Assembly: GCF_900240215.1 (NCBI RefSeq)
Contig: NZ_LT964681.1
Coordinates: forward strand, 584,923-618,617
Length of the DNA stretch: 33,695 bases
From: Raoultibacter timonensis
GTDB lineage: Bacteria; Actinomycetota; Coriobacteriia; Coriobacteriales; Eggerthellaceae
Direction of reading: 5' to 3'
The position numbers and the translations under genes are program-made. Positions 7,083 to 14,712 of this stretch are shown in pieces (positions within the stretch are counted from its first letter, which is position 1; each line of letters starts with the position of its first letter). The notes beneath the pieces are model-generated. The model searched no databases. It was not told where the DNA came from and was given only the letters and a program-made list of their open reading frames with translations.

Positions 7083-8861
7083 CTATTCCTCTTTCCCGCT
7101 GCTGAGCAGCGCTTCGAACTCCTCGATGGGAATGGGACGCGAGAACACGTAGCCCTGCAGCATGTCGCACGCTATCTCTTTGAGCATGGCCGACTGCTTG
7201 ATGGATTCGATGCCCTCCGCCACCGTTTCGAGTTCGAGCTTTTTCGCAAGGTCGATGACCGACGAGATGACGTTCCATTCGCGTTCGTTGTCGGCGTCTT
7301 CGTCGGAAAAGAACGCGCGGTCGAGCTTGAGGACGTCAACATCGATATCCTTCAGCGCGTTGAGCGAGGAATACCCGCTCCCGAAATCATCGAGGGAGCA
7401 CCGATACCCGTGGCGATGGATGTCGTCGATAACGCCGATGAGCAGCTCGGGGTTTGCGAACACCATGGTTTCGGTCAACTCGATTTCGAGCAGTTCAGCG
7501 GGAACGTCGTACTGCGCCCGAATCCGGTCGTACGGCTCGAGGAAATCGTTGTTGCGCAAATGCGCCCGCGACATGTTCACCGAGATGGGAACGACCGGCC
7601 TTCCCTCGTCGAGCCAGCGACGCAGCATGGCGCACACCCGATCGAACACGTACAGGTCGACTTCGATGATGAACCCGTTGCGCTCGAAAAACGGCACGAA
7701 CTCGTCGGGCGGCACTAGCCCCCTCACGGGATCGATCCAGCGCACGAGCGCTTCGGCTCCCCCAATCTCGCCATCCTCCAACCGCTGTTTCGGCTGCAGG
7801 TAGACCACGAATTCGTCATCCCCTAACGCCAGATGCATGCGGTTTTCCATATCCTTCTCGCGCAGCAGCTTCTGGCGGTCGATCTCGTTGTAGAACACGT
7901 AGGTGAAATGCTGCGCCGTGGCGATGGCCTTGCTCGCGTTGCGGGCGACGTTCGAGCGGTCCCGGATGCTCGTGATGGGCAACGCCGGATCGTCGATGCG
8001 GTAGATGCCCATCGACATGGTGAGGTAGTACGGATGGGTGCGCCCCTCGTTGAATCGGTTGATGTCGGCGACCATCCCGGTCAGCCGCTCGATGGTTTTC
8101 GCCTCGTCCGCCGCCTCGAGCAGCAGGTTGAACGTATCCGCCGAGATCCTCGCGAGCAGCTCCCCTGCCCTCAAGTGCTTTTTCAGCATGGCATGAACGT
8201 GCCGCAGCACCTCGTTGCCCATCTCGATGCCCTGAATATCGTTGAGCAGCTTGAACTTCTTCATGTCGAGCGAAACGAGCTGGAAGGCGCCCGCTCCCGC
8301 GCACGCGATACGGCGTGCCGCCTCGATATTGAACCGCGTTTGGCTGTACCCCTCGGTCACGGAATCCACGAAGGCAAGCCGCTCGAGATCAGCGTTGGCC
8401 TCCTCCAAAGCGAGCTTCTGCGCTTCGAGATCCACCTGGGCTTCCATGAGCTCGGTCACATCCGTCATGACGGTATAGGACAGCTGGTATCCATCGACGT
8501 ACTCATCGAGAAACGTTGCCGAGAACTTGACCCACATGAGCTTGCCGCTCTTATGGGCCAACCGCGTCACGCACTCGTATCCGCCCGTATCATGTTCAAG
8601 GGCATAGAGAACATGCTCGGTTATGACCGCCAGGTCTTCAGGATTGCTCGCATAATACAGGTCGGGAAGGTTGTGGAACAGCGCCTCGTACTCGTCTTTC
8701 GGGAAGCCGATGAACTTGTAGAAGTAGGGGTTTGCCCAAACAAGCGTGAAATGCTCGTCTATTTTGTGCTTGCTCACGCTGAGGTTGAGTAGATCGGTGA
8801 CTATCCGAAAGTCGTCGTCGCCTTTCGATGCTGCATTATGCAGCTGCTCGTCGGCTGCCAT
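7083..8861 (-). CDS. PAS / degenerate GGDEF / EAL c-di-GMP phosphodiesterase
   Basis: A 592-residue soluble signalling protein. Residues ~30-140 form a PAS domain (LVWANPYFYKFIGF ... VMTDVTELMEA), then a coiled linker, a GGDEF-fold domain (~165-330) and an EAL domain (~345-585). The cyclase signature is degenerate (SADTF at 240-244 instead of GGDEF), so it should not synthesise c-di-GMP. The EAL domain keeps the catalytic motifs: EALVRW (E370), ELTETM, DDFGSGYSSL, KLDRAF, AEGIES and CDMLQGYVFSRP. It should therefore hydrolyse c-di-GMP. I chose ATG 8861 because AAGGGAG ends six bases upstream. The ATG at 8867 abuts the SD. There are no membrane helices, so the PAS domain would sense an internal signal. 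Confidence 0.9.
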   Translation of the reverse strand: MAADEQLHNAASKGDDDFRIVTDLLNLSVSKHKIDEHFTLVWANPYFYKFIGFPKDEYEALFHNLPDLYYASNPEDLAVITEHVLYALEHDTGGYECVTRLAHKSGKLMWVKFSATFLDEYVDGYQLSYTVMTDVTELMEAQVDLEAQKLALEEANADLERLAFVDSVTEGYSQTRFNIEAARRIACAGAGAFQLVSLDMKKFKLLNDIQGIEMGNEVLRHVHAMLKKHLRAGELLARISADTFNLLLEAADEAKTIERLTGMVADINRFNEGRTHPYYLTMSMGIYRIDDPALPITSIRDRSNVARNASKAIATAQHFTYVFYNEIDRQKLLREKDMENRMHLALGDDEFVVYLQPKQRLEDGEIGGAEALVRWIDPVRGLVPPDEFVPFFERNGFIIEVDLYVFDRVCAMLRRWLDEGRPVVPISVNMSRAHLRNNDFLEPYDRIRAQYDVPAELLEIELTETMVFANPELLIGVIDDIHRHGYRCSLDDFGSGYSSLNALKDIDVDVLKLDRAFFSDEDADNEREWNVISSVIDLAKKLELETVAEGIESIKQSAMLKEIACDMLQGYVFSRPIPIEEFEALLSSGKEE

Positions 8862-8876
8862 GATCATCTCCCTTGT

Positions 8877-8893
8877 GAGGTACCTGCTCTAAA
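8877..8893 (-). promoter_or_regulatory. GTTTA-N4-AGGTACCT motif before the phosphodiesterase
   Basis: On the minus strand this reads GTTTAGAGCAGGTACCT, just upstream of the phosphodiesterase SD. A near copy (GTTTATACAGGTACCT, minus strand) lies in the dyad upstream of the LuxR gene at 20079-20094. A shared regulator is possible, but two sites are weak evidence. Confidence 0.3.
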
Positions 8894-9082
8894 CGATTCC
8901 GCATGCAGTCTCCGCTTGGCTGTATGGCAACGGGTAATTCTACGTCATTTGATCATCGCAAGCCAGCATGGTTGGCCAAACCGTTGGTTGCATCGGCGGG
9001 CTTGCGGCCGGCAGCGGCGCCAATCGCCGCGTAAGCCCGATCGAAACGGTCCCGAAAAGCGCGGGAGCCCGCATGGTGCAGG

Positions 9083-9179
9083 CCCCCGCAACGCTCTGCG
9101 ATCCGCAGGTTCAGCTCAAGCCGGATGCCTCGCGTCAAGCTCCGCCGAACCCCGCAACGCTTCGCGATCCGCAAGCTCG
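9083..9179. repeat. ~29-bp direct repeat in the 8.87-9.20 kb gap
   Basis: CCCGCAACGCTCTGCGATCC (from 9085) and CCCGCAACGCTTCGCGATCC (from 9151) are 66 bp apart and continue with GCA(G/A)G(T/C)TC. The surrounding 330-base gap, between the starts of the phosphodiesterase (upstream side) and the end of the NrfD gene, contains no convincing gene. An imperfect hairpin with a central GGCGCC lies around 8993-9042. Confidence 0.5.
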
Positions 9180-9196
9180 TATCGAACGCGGCTCAC

Positions 9197-10090
9197 CTAC
9201 AGCATCGGCACCACGATCGTCACCGGCAATGCGGCGATCACGATCAGGTAGCGCAGCAGGAAGCCGCCGACGAGCACGCCCACGTCGGAAGCAGCCGACA
9301 GGTAGTGGGCCTTGCGGCTCTCCTCGAATTCCTTCGGGCTGAAGAACAGAAGCCACGTCTCGAGCACGGTCGGGATCACGAGGCCGACCGCCACGAGCCC
9401 GATCCAGAACAGCGGCGCGTGCTCGCCCACGAGCAGGCTCATAACCGAGTTCCAACCCGCATCCGAATTGAACGACGTGATGAACATGAGCGAGGCCAGA
9501 AGCACGATCTCGATGATCGGGAAGCAGAAGTGGAACTTCTTGAGCACACCCACCATGTTGAACTCGTCGGCATGGCGGAACACCGACACGAGCAGCACGG
9601 CCGCAGCGCCCGCCGACATGGCCGACACGAGGAACAGGATGGGCAGAAGCGCGTTGTTCCACAGCGGGAACGTCTTGCACACGCCCAGGAGCACACCGGT
9701 ATAGATGGCCACGCACACCGCGAACACCGTCCCCACGATGTCGAGCCACACGGGAATCGACCGCTTGAGGAAGTCGAGCAGCACGGCGACGAGCGCTATG
9801 ACGACGAATCCCGCGAGGAACACGACACCCCACGTCATGACGGAACCGAAGTTGGTGAGCAAAAGCGCAAAGCGCAGCGGGTTATGCAAGCCGCCTTCGG
9901 CGTCTACCATGAGCAGCAGCAAGCCGATGATCACCACGACGGGCGCGATGATGTGCGCAATCCTGCGCATATTGACCGCTTCGGGGTGCTTCCACCCCAG
10001 GAAGGCCGAGGTGGCGAACGCCCCGCCGCCGAGACCCGCCAGGAACAGATACCACGCGATAATGGCACCCCAGATAGGTTCGAAAGACAT
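9197..10090 (-). CDS. NrfD/PsrC-type quinone-interacting membrane subunit
   Basis: A 297-residue polytopic protein with about eight hydrophobic helices and the NrfD opening (IWGAIIAWYLFLAGLGGGAF). In this family the membrane subunit exchanges electrons with menaquinol/menaquinone and anchors the Fe-S and Mo subunits. It is last in the minus-strand run and starts six bases after the stop of the four-cluster Fe-S subunit, so it is almost certainly cotranscribed and part of the same complex. There is no periplasmic cytochrome, so the complex likely links the quinone pool directly to the Mo enzyme. Direction cannot be read from sequence. Confidence 0.88.
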   Translation of the reverse strand: MSFEPIWGAIIAWYLFLAGLGGGAFATSAFLGWKHPEAVNMRRIAHIIAPVVVIIGLLLLMVDAEGGLHNPLRFALLLTNFGSVMTWGVVFLAGFVVIALVAVLLDFLKRSIPVWLDIVGTVFAVCVAIYTGVLLGVCKTFPLWNNALLPILFLVSAMSAGAAAVLLVSVFRHADEFNMVGVLKKFHFCFPIIEIVLLASLMFITSFNSDAGWNSVMSLLVGEHAPLFWIGLVAVGLVIPTVLETWLLFFSPKEFEESRKAHYLSAASDVGVLVGGFLLRYLIVIAALPVTIVVPML

Positions 10091-10096
10091 CGCTCA

Positions 10097-10642
10097 TCAC
10101 CTCACATAGAAGATCTTGGCCTTCGTGAGGCTGCCCGCGATAGGCTGGGCGTTGTCGCTCACGATTGCCTTGGATATATCGCTGTCGGGATCGTCGAGAT
10201 CGCCGAACAGCCGGGCTCCGGTCAGACACGCCTCGACGCACGTCGACATCTTCGTGCCCGTCTCGGCCGCGCTCACCGTGCAGAAGCGGCACTTGTCGAC
10301 GGTGCCGGTTTCATGGTTGTGCACGCGAACCTGGTAGGGGCATGCGGCCATGCAGTACTTGCAGCCGATGCAGCGTCCGTGATCGACGCCCACGATGCCG
10401 TCGGCGCCCTTGTAGGCTGCACCGGTCGGGCACACAGAAACGCACGGCGCGTCCTCGCAGTGCATGCACTGCAAAGGCACCGTCTCAACGCCCACCTCGG
10501 GATAGGCGCCCGTCTCCTTCTCCTCGTAGCGGATGAACGCCTCGTCAGAAAGCAGCTTGTTCTGGCGCTGGCACGCCACGCGGCACGCATAGCAGCCGAT
10601 GCACTTCTTGGTATTGATCAGCATTCCGTAACGGGCCATCAT
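10097..10642 (-). CDS. Four-cluster [4Fe-4S] electron-transfer subunit (PsrB/DmsB type)
   Basis: A 181-residue ferredoxin-like subunit. It has four Cys groups in the classic order: CIGCYACRVAC, CMHCEDAPCVSVCP, CIGCKYCMAACP and CRFC...CVEAC, enough for four cubane clusters passing electrons between the NrfD subunit and the Mo subunit. It has no signal peptide, so it would be exported in complex with its Tat-bearing partner. Its ATGATG start overlaps the stop of the Mo gene (ATGA), showing translational coupling. Either ATG (10642 or 10639) could be used. Confidence 0.92.
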   Translation of the reverse strand: MMARYGMLINTKKCIGCYACRVACQRQNKLLSDEAFIRYEEKETGAYPEVGVETVPLQCMHCEDAPCVSVCPTGAAYKGADGIVGVDHGRCIGCKYCMAACPYQVRVHNHETGTVDKCRFCTVSAAETGTKMSTCVEACLTGARLFGDLDDPDSDISKAIVSDNAQPIAGSLTKAKIFYVR

Positions 10643-12840
10643 GCACCTACTTTCTTCACCGAGACGATCGCCTCTTGGGTCATCGCCGCCCCGTATACGG
10701 GTTCGAGGTGGAAGGGCACGAAGTCCATTTGGCGAAGGCCCACATCGTAAGCCGTATGCTGCTCAGGAGACGAGCAGCCGTAATGGCTTGGCATGAAAAG
10801 CGCCGTCGGATTGATGCGCTGGGTCACCTTCGCACGACAGGTGCCCGTATGCTCGCTGTTCGACACCTCGACCTCGTCTCCGTCGGCGATACCGAGCTGA
10901 GCGGCCACATCGGCGTTGATCCACACCCGCGTGAGGTCGTAGTCCTTCGTGATCTGCATGAGATCCTCGATGTTGGCCGTCATCGTATGGCTGTGTACGG
11001 CCTGCTTGCCGCCTATGAGCCTCAGCTGGGTGCCGGCGGGCATCACCGCAGGCTCCATCCACACCGGGCCGGCCGGCAACCCCGCCGCTTCCGCAGCTTC
11101 GCTCGTGAACTGAATCTTCTCGGTCGGCGTCTTCCACTTGGGAGCCTTCCCGTAGGTGAAGGCCTTATCGGGAAAGTACGCCACGCCCGTCGTCTTGAGC
11201 GCATCGAGCGAAAGCCCGACGCTTTGCAGCTGGGCATCGGCCAAATCCTCGACCGTGAACGGGAAGTACTCACCAACGCCGCATGCTTCGGCGAGCTCGG
11301 TGAATATCTCGTCGACGGGCTTCGTGTTGGGATGCACCTTCTCGATTACCCGATCGCGCAGCGCCACGCAGGGCACCGTGCCGCCGACGAACTCGGGCAG
11401 CTCGAGGCGTTCCAGATAGCTCGTGTCGGGCAGCACGTAATCGGCCAGCTGGGCCGTTTCCGACATCTGCACGTCGATGACCACGCACAGGTCGAGGCTG
11501 CCGAGCGCCTCGGCAAGGTACGCCGTGTTGGAGTAGCCTGCAGCCATGTTCGAGTTGTAGAAGAACATGCCCTTGAGCGCGCCTTCCTTGGCCATGCGGG
11601 CCGCATAGAGGTTCGATCCCATGCTCGAAAGCGCGAGCGGATACTCGGCAGCGCCGAGCTGCTTACCAGCTGGCTTGGGCACGGCGGGAAACTTCGCTTC
11701 GTCGAGCTCTCCCGCAGAAACGCTCGAGGTGAACAGCGCCCCGCCTTCCTGGTTCCAGCAGCCGAGCAGCGTGTTGAAGCACGCGATGGCGCGCGCCGTC
11801 TCCCCCGAATTCTGATACGAGCAGCCGAACGCGCCGCGCCAGCTCGGCTCAATGGAAGCCGCGGGGGCGGCTTCAGCGAACTCGAACGCAAGGCGCGCGA
11901 TCGTCGTCGCCGGGATGCCGGTGATCTTCTCGGCCCATTCGGGGGTGTGATCGGCGATCGAAGCCGCCCACTCGTCGAACCCGACCGAGTGCTCGGCCAC
12001 ATACGCCTTGTCGTAACGTCCCTCGCGAATGAGCACCTGGGCCATCGCGAGCACGAGCGCCAAATCGGTACCGGGATTGATGGGCACCCATTCGTCGGCG
12101 AAGACCTTGCTGTTCGAGCAGCGCGGATCGACGAGCACGATATGGGCGCCGCGCTCGTGCGCCTCCTGCAGCGCCATAACCGAGCTCGGGCGGATCGCGT
12201 CGGCGTAGCTGCGCCCGATGAACATGGTCATCTTCGAGTTGGCCACATCGGATTCGTAGTTGCCCGAACCGATCACCTGGGTGAAACCGCTCTCCTTCGA
12301 AAGGTTGCAGGCAGCACCGTGCGTGTACACGTTCGCCGAGCCGAGCGCATTCATGAACCGCTTGGCGTAGTACTTGCCCGAGGGGCGCGGATCGTGCACG
12401 ACGGCGAGCGCTTCGGGGCCGTCCGAACCGATGATCGCCTTCACCTTTTCGGCGATTTCGGCGTACGCCTCGTCCCAGCTGATCGCCTGGAACTCTCCGT
12501 CCTCGTTCTTTTTCAGCGGATCGGTAAGCCGATCGGCCGAATAGGCGATCTGGGAATAGCCGTACCCGCGAGCGCACAGCTTGCCTTTCGCATACGGATG
12601 GTCGGCATCGCCCAAAAGCTTCGCGAGTCTGCCATCGACCACGTAGCCCGTAAAACCGCATTTTGTCGAGCAGGCGTTGCACAGCGAATGCGCCGTATAG
12701 GTTTGACCCCCGGCATCCGACTCCTCGGCATGTGCCTGCGACCAGGCATCGAAGCTTAGAACACCGGCGCATCCCGCAAGTGCGACCGCACCCGCGCTGC
12801 CGGCCAGGAAGCTTCGCCTGGTTATCGCATTTTCTGACAT
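10639..12840 (-). CDS. Tat-exported Mo-bisMGD oxidoreductase catalytic subunit (PsrA/PhsA-like)
   Basis: A 733-residue DMSO-reductase-family enzyme. The Tat signal is TRRSFLAG. A [4Fe-4S] site follows (C54, C57, C61, C89: CNACSTKC ... GKLCARG). Cys178 in HGAACNLSKE sits where the Mo-coordinating residue lies, so a Cys-liganded Mo as in polysulfide/thiosulfate reductases is likely. C-terminal pterin-binding domain features include HSHTMTANIEDL and FMPSHYG. I chose ATG 12840 because AAGGG lies eight bases upstream. The longer reading frame to 12897 has no SD and a random leader. Neighbours are a chaperone upstream and Fe-S plus NrfD subunits downstream, a complete Psr-like module. Substrate is not determinable. 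Sulfur compounds or an organic acceptor such as a catechol or other dietary molecule are options. Confidence 0.9.
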   Translation of the reverse strand: MSENAITRRSFLAGSAGAVALAGCAGVLSFDAWSQAHAEESDAGGQTYTAHSLCNACSTKCGFTGYVVDGRLAKLLGDADHPYAKGKLCARGYGYSQIAYSADRLTDPLKKNEDGEFQAISWDEAYAEIAEKVKAIIGSDGPEALAVVHDPRPSGKYYAKRFMNALGSANVYTHGAACNLSKESGFTQVIGSGNYESDVANSKMTMFIGRSYADAIRPSSVMALQEAHERGAHIVLVDPRCSNSKVFADEWVPINPGTDLALVLAMAQVLIREGRYDKAYVAEHSVGFDEWAASIADHTPEWAEKITGIPATTIARLAFEFAEAAPAASIEPSWRGAFGCSYQNSGETARAIACFNTLLGCWNQEGGALFTSSVSAGELDEAKFPAVPKPAGKQLGAAEYPLALSSMGSNLYAARMAKEGALKGMFFYNSNMAAGYSNTAYLAEALGSLDLCVVIDVQMSETAQLADYVLPDTSYLERLELPEFVGGTVPCVALRDRVIEKVHPNTKPVDEIFTELAEACGVGEYFPFTVEDLADAQLQSVGLSLDALKTTGVAYFPDKAFTYGKAPKWKTPTEKIQFTSEAAEAAGLPAGPVWMEPAVMPAGTQLRLIGGKQAVHSHTMTANIEDLMQITKDYDLTRVWINADVAAQLGIADGDEVEVSNSEHTGTCRAKVTQRINPTALFMPSHYGCSSPEQHTAYDVGLRQMDFVPFHLEPVYGAAMTQEAIVSVKKVGA

Positions 12841-12853
12841 GATAGTATCCCTT

Positions 12854-13573
12854 CTATGAGACCGCGCCGCTTGCCATCGCGCGGTCGGACCGTGCATTCT
12901 CTTCGTCGCCCAGACCCTGCTGTGCCCTTATGCCTAAGACCACATCAACGAGTCCGATGTAGAAGGCGGCATCGTCTCCCAAGCCGAGGAGGCGAAGCCT
13001 GAACGCCGTCAGCCATTCGAAGCGCTCGGCCAGATACCTCCGCGCTTCGACGTGCATGCCGGAACGGATGAGCACCGAAACAAGATCGAGCTCGAGCGCC
13101 AAATGGTCGGGGCAAGCCGCGAACCGATCGGGAACGCTGAGTCCCAACCGTTCGGCAACCTCGGCCATGTAGAGCGCTGAATCGCTGCCGTACAGTCCCG
13201 TCTTGTGGGAGAACGGCGCCTCGTTGCGAGGATTCGACGACCATCTGCGATACAGCGACTCGACCGGAACCGCCGATTGGGGCAGCCCCCCGACGAAATG
13301 GCGCGCAGCAAACGTCTGCTTCTCGCTATACGTTGGCGGCGCGAACAGCGCGCGAACCTCACCGGCTTCGAGAAATTCCTGCAACGGGCATTTCCTCCCC
13401 AGTCGCTCGACCGCACTCGTCTGATAGCCGAACGTTTTCTCGTCTTGCAACGCACGGCGGGCGCCGTTGAGAAAATCGGCCCACTGCGCCGGCTTCGAAA
13501 TGGCATCCCACTCTGCTTTTTCGACCGGTGCAAAGCATTTCGACAGTATCGAGAACACCGCTTCGTCTTGCAT
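12854..13573 (-). CDS. TorD/DmsD-like molybdoenzyme maturation chaperone
   Basis: A 239-residue, mostly helical cytosolic protein with the loose TorD pattern: FAPPTYSEKQTF, LYGSDSALYMAEVAERLGL and PDHLALELDLVSVLI (the conserved E/D-H-x-x-x-x-L region). Such chaperones bind the Tat signal of the Mo subunit and hold it for cofactor insertion. The start at 13573 has SD GAAGGAAG. It ends 13 bases before the Mo gene start, so it is the natural chaperone for that enzyme. Upstream, 92 bases separate it from the Tat ferredoxin gene. Confidence 0.85.
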   Translation of the reverse strand: MQDEAVFSILSKCFAPVEKAEWDAISKPAQWADFLNGARRALQDEKTFGYQTSAVERLGRKCPLQEFLEAGEVRALFAPPTYSEKQTFAARHFVGGLPQSAVPVESLYRRWSSNPRNEAPFSHKTGLYGSDSALYMAEVAERLGLSVPDRFAACPDHLALELDLVSVLIRSGMHVEARRYLAERFEWLTAFRLRLLGLGDDAAFYIGLVDVVLGIRAQQGLGDEENARSDRAMASGAVS

Positions 13574-13665
13574 CGTCTTCCTTCTTCCGTATCTCGGGCT
13601 TCGTCCATGCGCCCCGAAGACCGCATCGTCGCCAACCCGCATTCCGCCATGCGGCTTTCGGCCGC

Positions 13666-14403
13666 CTACACGATGGTCGCCGTCGAGACCACGCCCTGCG
13701 CGATCACCTGATCGGCGATGTCCTTCCAGTCGATGAACTTGATGGCGCCGTTGGGGCACTGCTCGGCACAGCGGCCGCACGAGATGCACTTGGTCGATTT
13801 GCCCGTTTCGGAATCGACGACGGGCATATTCCACGGGCAGGCCGCATGGCACATGCCGCAGCCGATGCACGTCTCGGTGTCGACCACGCGGGCGCCCGAC
13901 TCCTCGTCGCTGCGAATCGCGTGAACCGGACAGTAGTTCATGCACTGCGGATCTTCGCACTGCTTGCAGCTCTCAATGGTGAATTGGCAGTTGTCGTAGA
14001 TGCCGTCCACCGTGTCGGGGCTGGCACCGAACTGGTAGTTCGGCCACACGCGAACGCGCGCGATGCTCTGGCAGACGCGGCCGTCGTTCTTGAGCGTGCA
14101 CATCATCTCGCAGCGTTGGCAGCCCGAGCAGCGGGCGCGATCGGTCACGATCATCTTGGTAGGCGTGGTGCGAATGGTTATGCGTCCCGAAGCGATCGAT
14201 TCGGACGTGACGCCCCAGGTTCCCAGGACGCCTCCGATAACCAAACCGGCGACACCGCATCCCGCCATAGCGAGAACTTGGCGACGGGTGATCGTCTTGC
14301 GTGGTTTCGCTTCCGCGGCTTCCGCGTGCTCGGTTCCTACAGCAGCATCCGTCTTGGACTCTTGCTGCCGGGGATCCTGATCCTGCAGATTGATATCGGT
14401 CAT
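13666..14403 (-). CDS. Tat-exported four-cluster ferredoxin-like protein
   Basis: A 245-residue protein with a hydrophilic Glu/Gln-rich leader, a Tat motif (TRRQVLAM, R40-R41) and a hydrophobic segment to about residue 63. Sixteen Cys follow in four groups: C92/95/98/102, C146/149/154/158, C179/182/185/189, C206/209/212/216. It resembles YdhX/NrfC-type electron carriers. It is divergent from the AOR-family gene and first in the minus-strand run leading to the Mo enzyme, so it could serve either. SD GAGGGGAG lies nine bases before ATG 14403. E. coli ydhYVWXUT similarly joins an AOR-like enzyme with ferredoxin-like proteins. Confidence 0.88.
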   Translation of the reverse strand: MTDINLQDQDPRQQESKTDAAVGTEHAEAAEAKPRKTITRRQVLAMAGCGVAGLVIGGVLGTWGVTSESIASGRITIRTTPTKMIVTDRARCSGCQRCEMMCTLKNDGRVCQSIARVRVWPNYQFGASPDTVDGIYDNCQFTIESCKQCEDPQCMNYCPVHAIRSDEESGARVVDTETCIGCGMCHAACPWNMPVVDSETGKSTKCISCGRCAEQCPNGAIKFIDWKDIADQVIAQGVVSTATIV

Positions 14404-14442
14404 AGTTTTCTACTCCCCTCACGTACTCGTCTGTGAGTGTCG

Positions 14443-14448
14443 TTTATA
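14443..14448 (-). promoter_or_regulatory. Candidate -10 (TATAAA) for the Tat ferredoxin operon
   Basis: TATAAA on the minus strand about 40 bases upstream of the ATG at 14403. No good -35 lies at 16-18 bp, so activation by a regulator would be needed if this is the promoter. Confidence 0.35.
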
Positions 14449-14547
14449 CGTGTCGGAGCCCGCAAACCGGACTCCCATCCTCCCTTAGAACTCGAAGCTC
14501 TCCCTTGCACAACAGGTGCGAGTATGGGATCTTCGCCTTTCGGCCAT

Positions 14548-14564
14548 TACCCTCTTTGGGAGTA
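14548..14564. promoter_or_regulatory. Palindromic operator-like site 1 upstream of the AOR gene
   Basis: TACCCTCTTTGGGAGTA is an imperfect palindrome with a 3-base centre, 37 bp from the perfect site at 14585. It lies between the divergent Tat-ferredoxin and AOR genes. Confidence 0.5.
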
Positions 14565-14584
14565 AAAGCGCAGATCGCGAAGAT

Positions 14585-14601
14585 TACCCTCAAAGAGGGT
14601 A
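14585..14601. promoter_or_regulatory. Perfect palindromic operator-like site 2 upstream of the AOR gene
   Basis: TACCCTCAAAGAGGGTA has perfect 7-bp arms with an AAA centre, 111 bases before the AOR start. A related site, ATCCCCTCTTTGAGGATA, lies before the LuxR gene at 20031-20048. The size suits a dimeric HTH regulator. Confidence 0.55.
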
Positions 14602-14712
14602 TGCTCGATTTTCGGCGAAACGCACACTGTCGGAAGACGAATTTCGTCCATGCTGCCCATATCTCGAAGAGCCTTGCACAACACAGGACCCAAGAGATTT
14701 GGAGATGACAAC

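Larger units (their letters stand above)
14503..14683 (+). repeat. Direct repeat CTCGAAG...CCTTGCACAACA in the AOR leader
   Basis: CCTTGCACAACA occurs at 14503-14514 and 14672-14683. Each copy is preceded within a few bases by CTCGAAG and followed by (CA)GG. The two copies flank the palindromic sites, suggesting a duplicated upstream segment or paired binding sites. Confidence 0.5.

Noticed and set aside
9125-10750. 541-codon plus-strand frame opposite the NrfD and Fe-S genes
   Set aside because: Antisense to two overlapping-operon genes with clear motifs.
10675-12759. 694-codon plus-strand frame opposite the Mo subunit
   Set aside because: Antisense shadow of the molybdoenzyme gene; no start signal and no domain.
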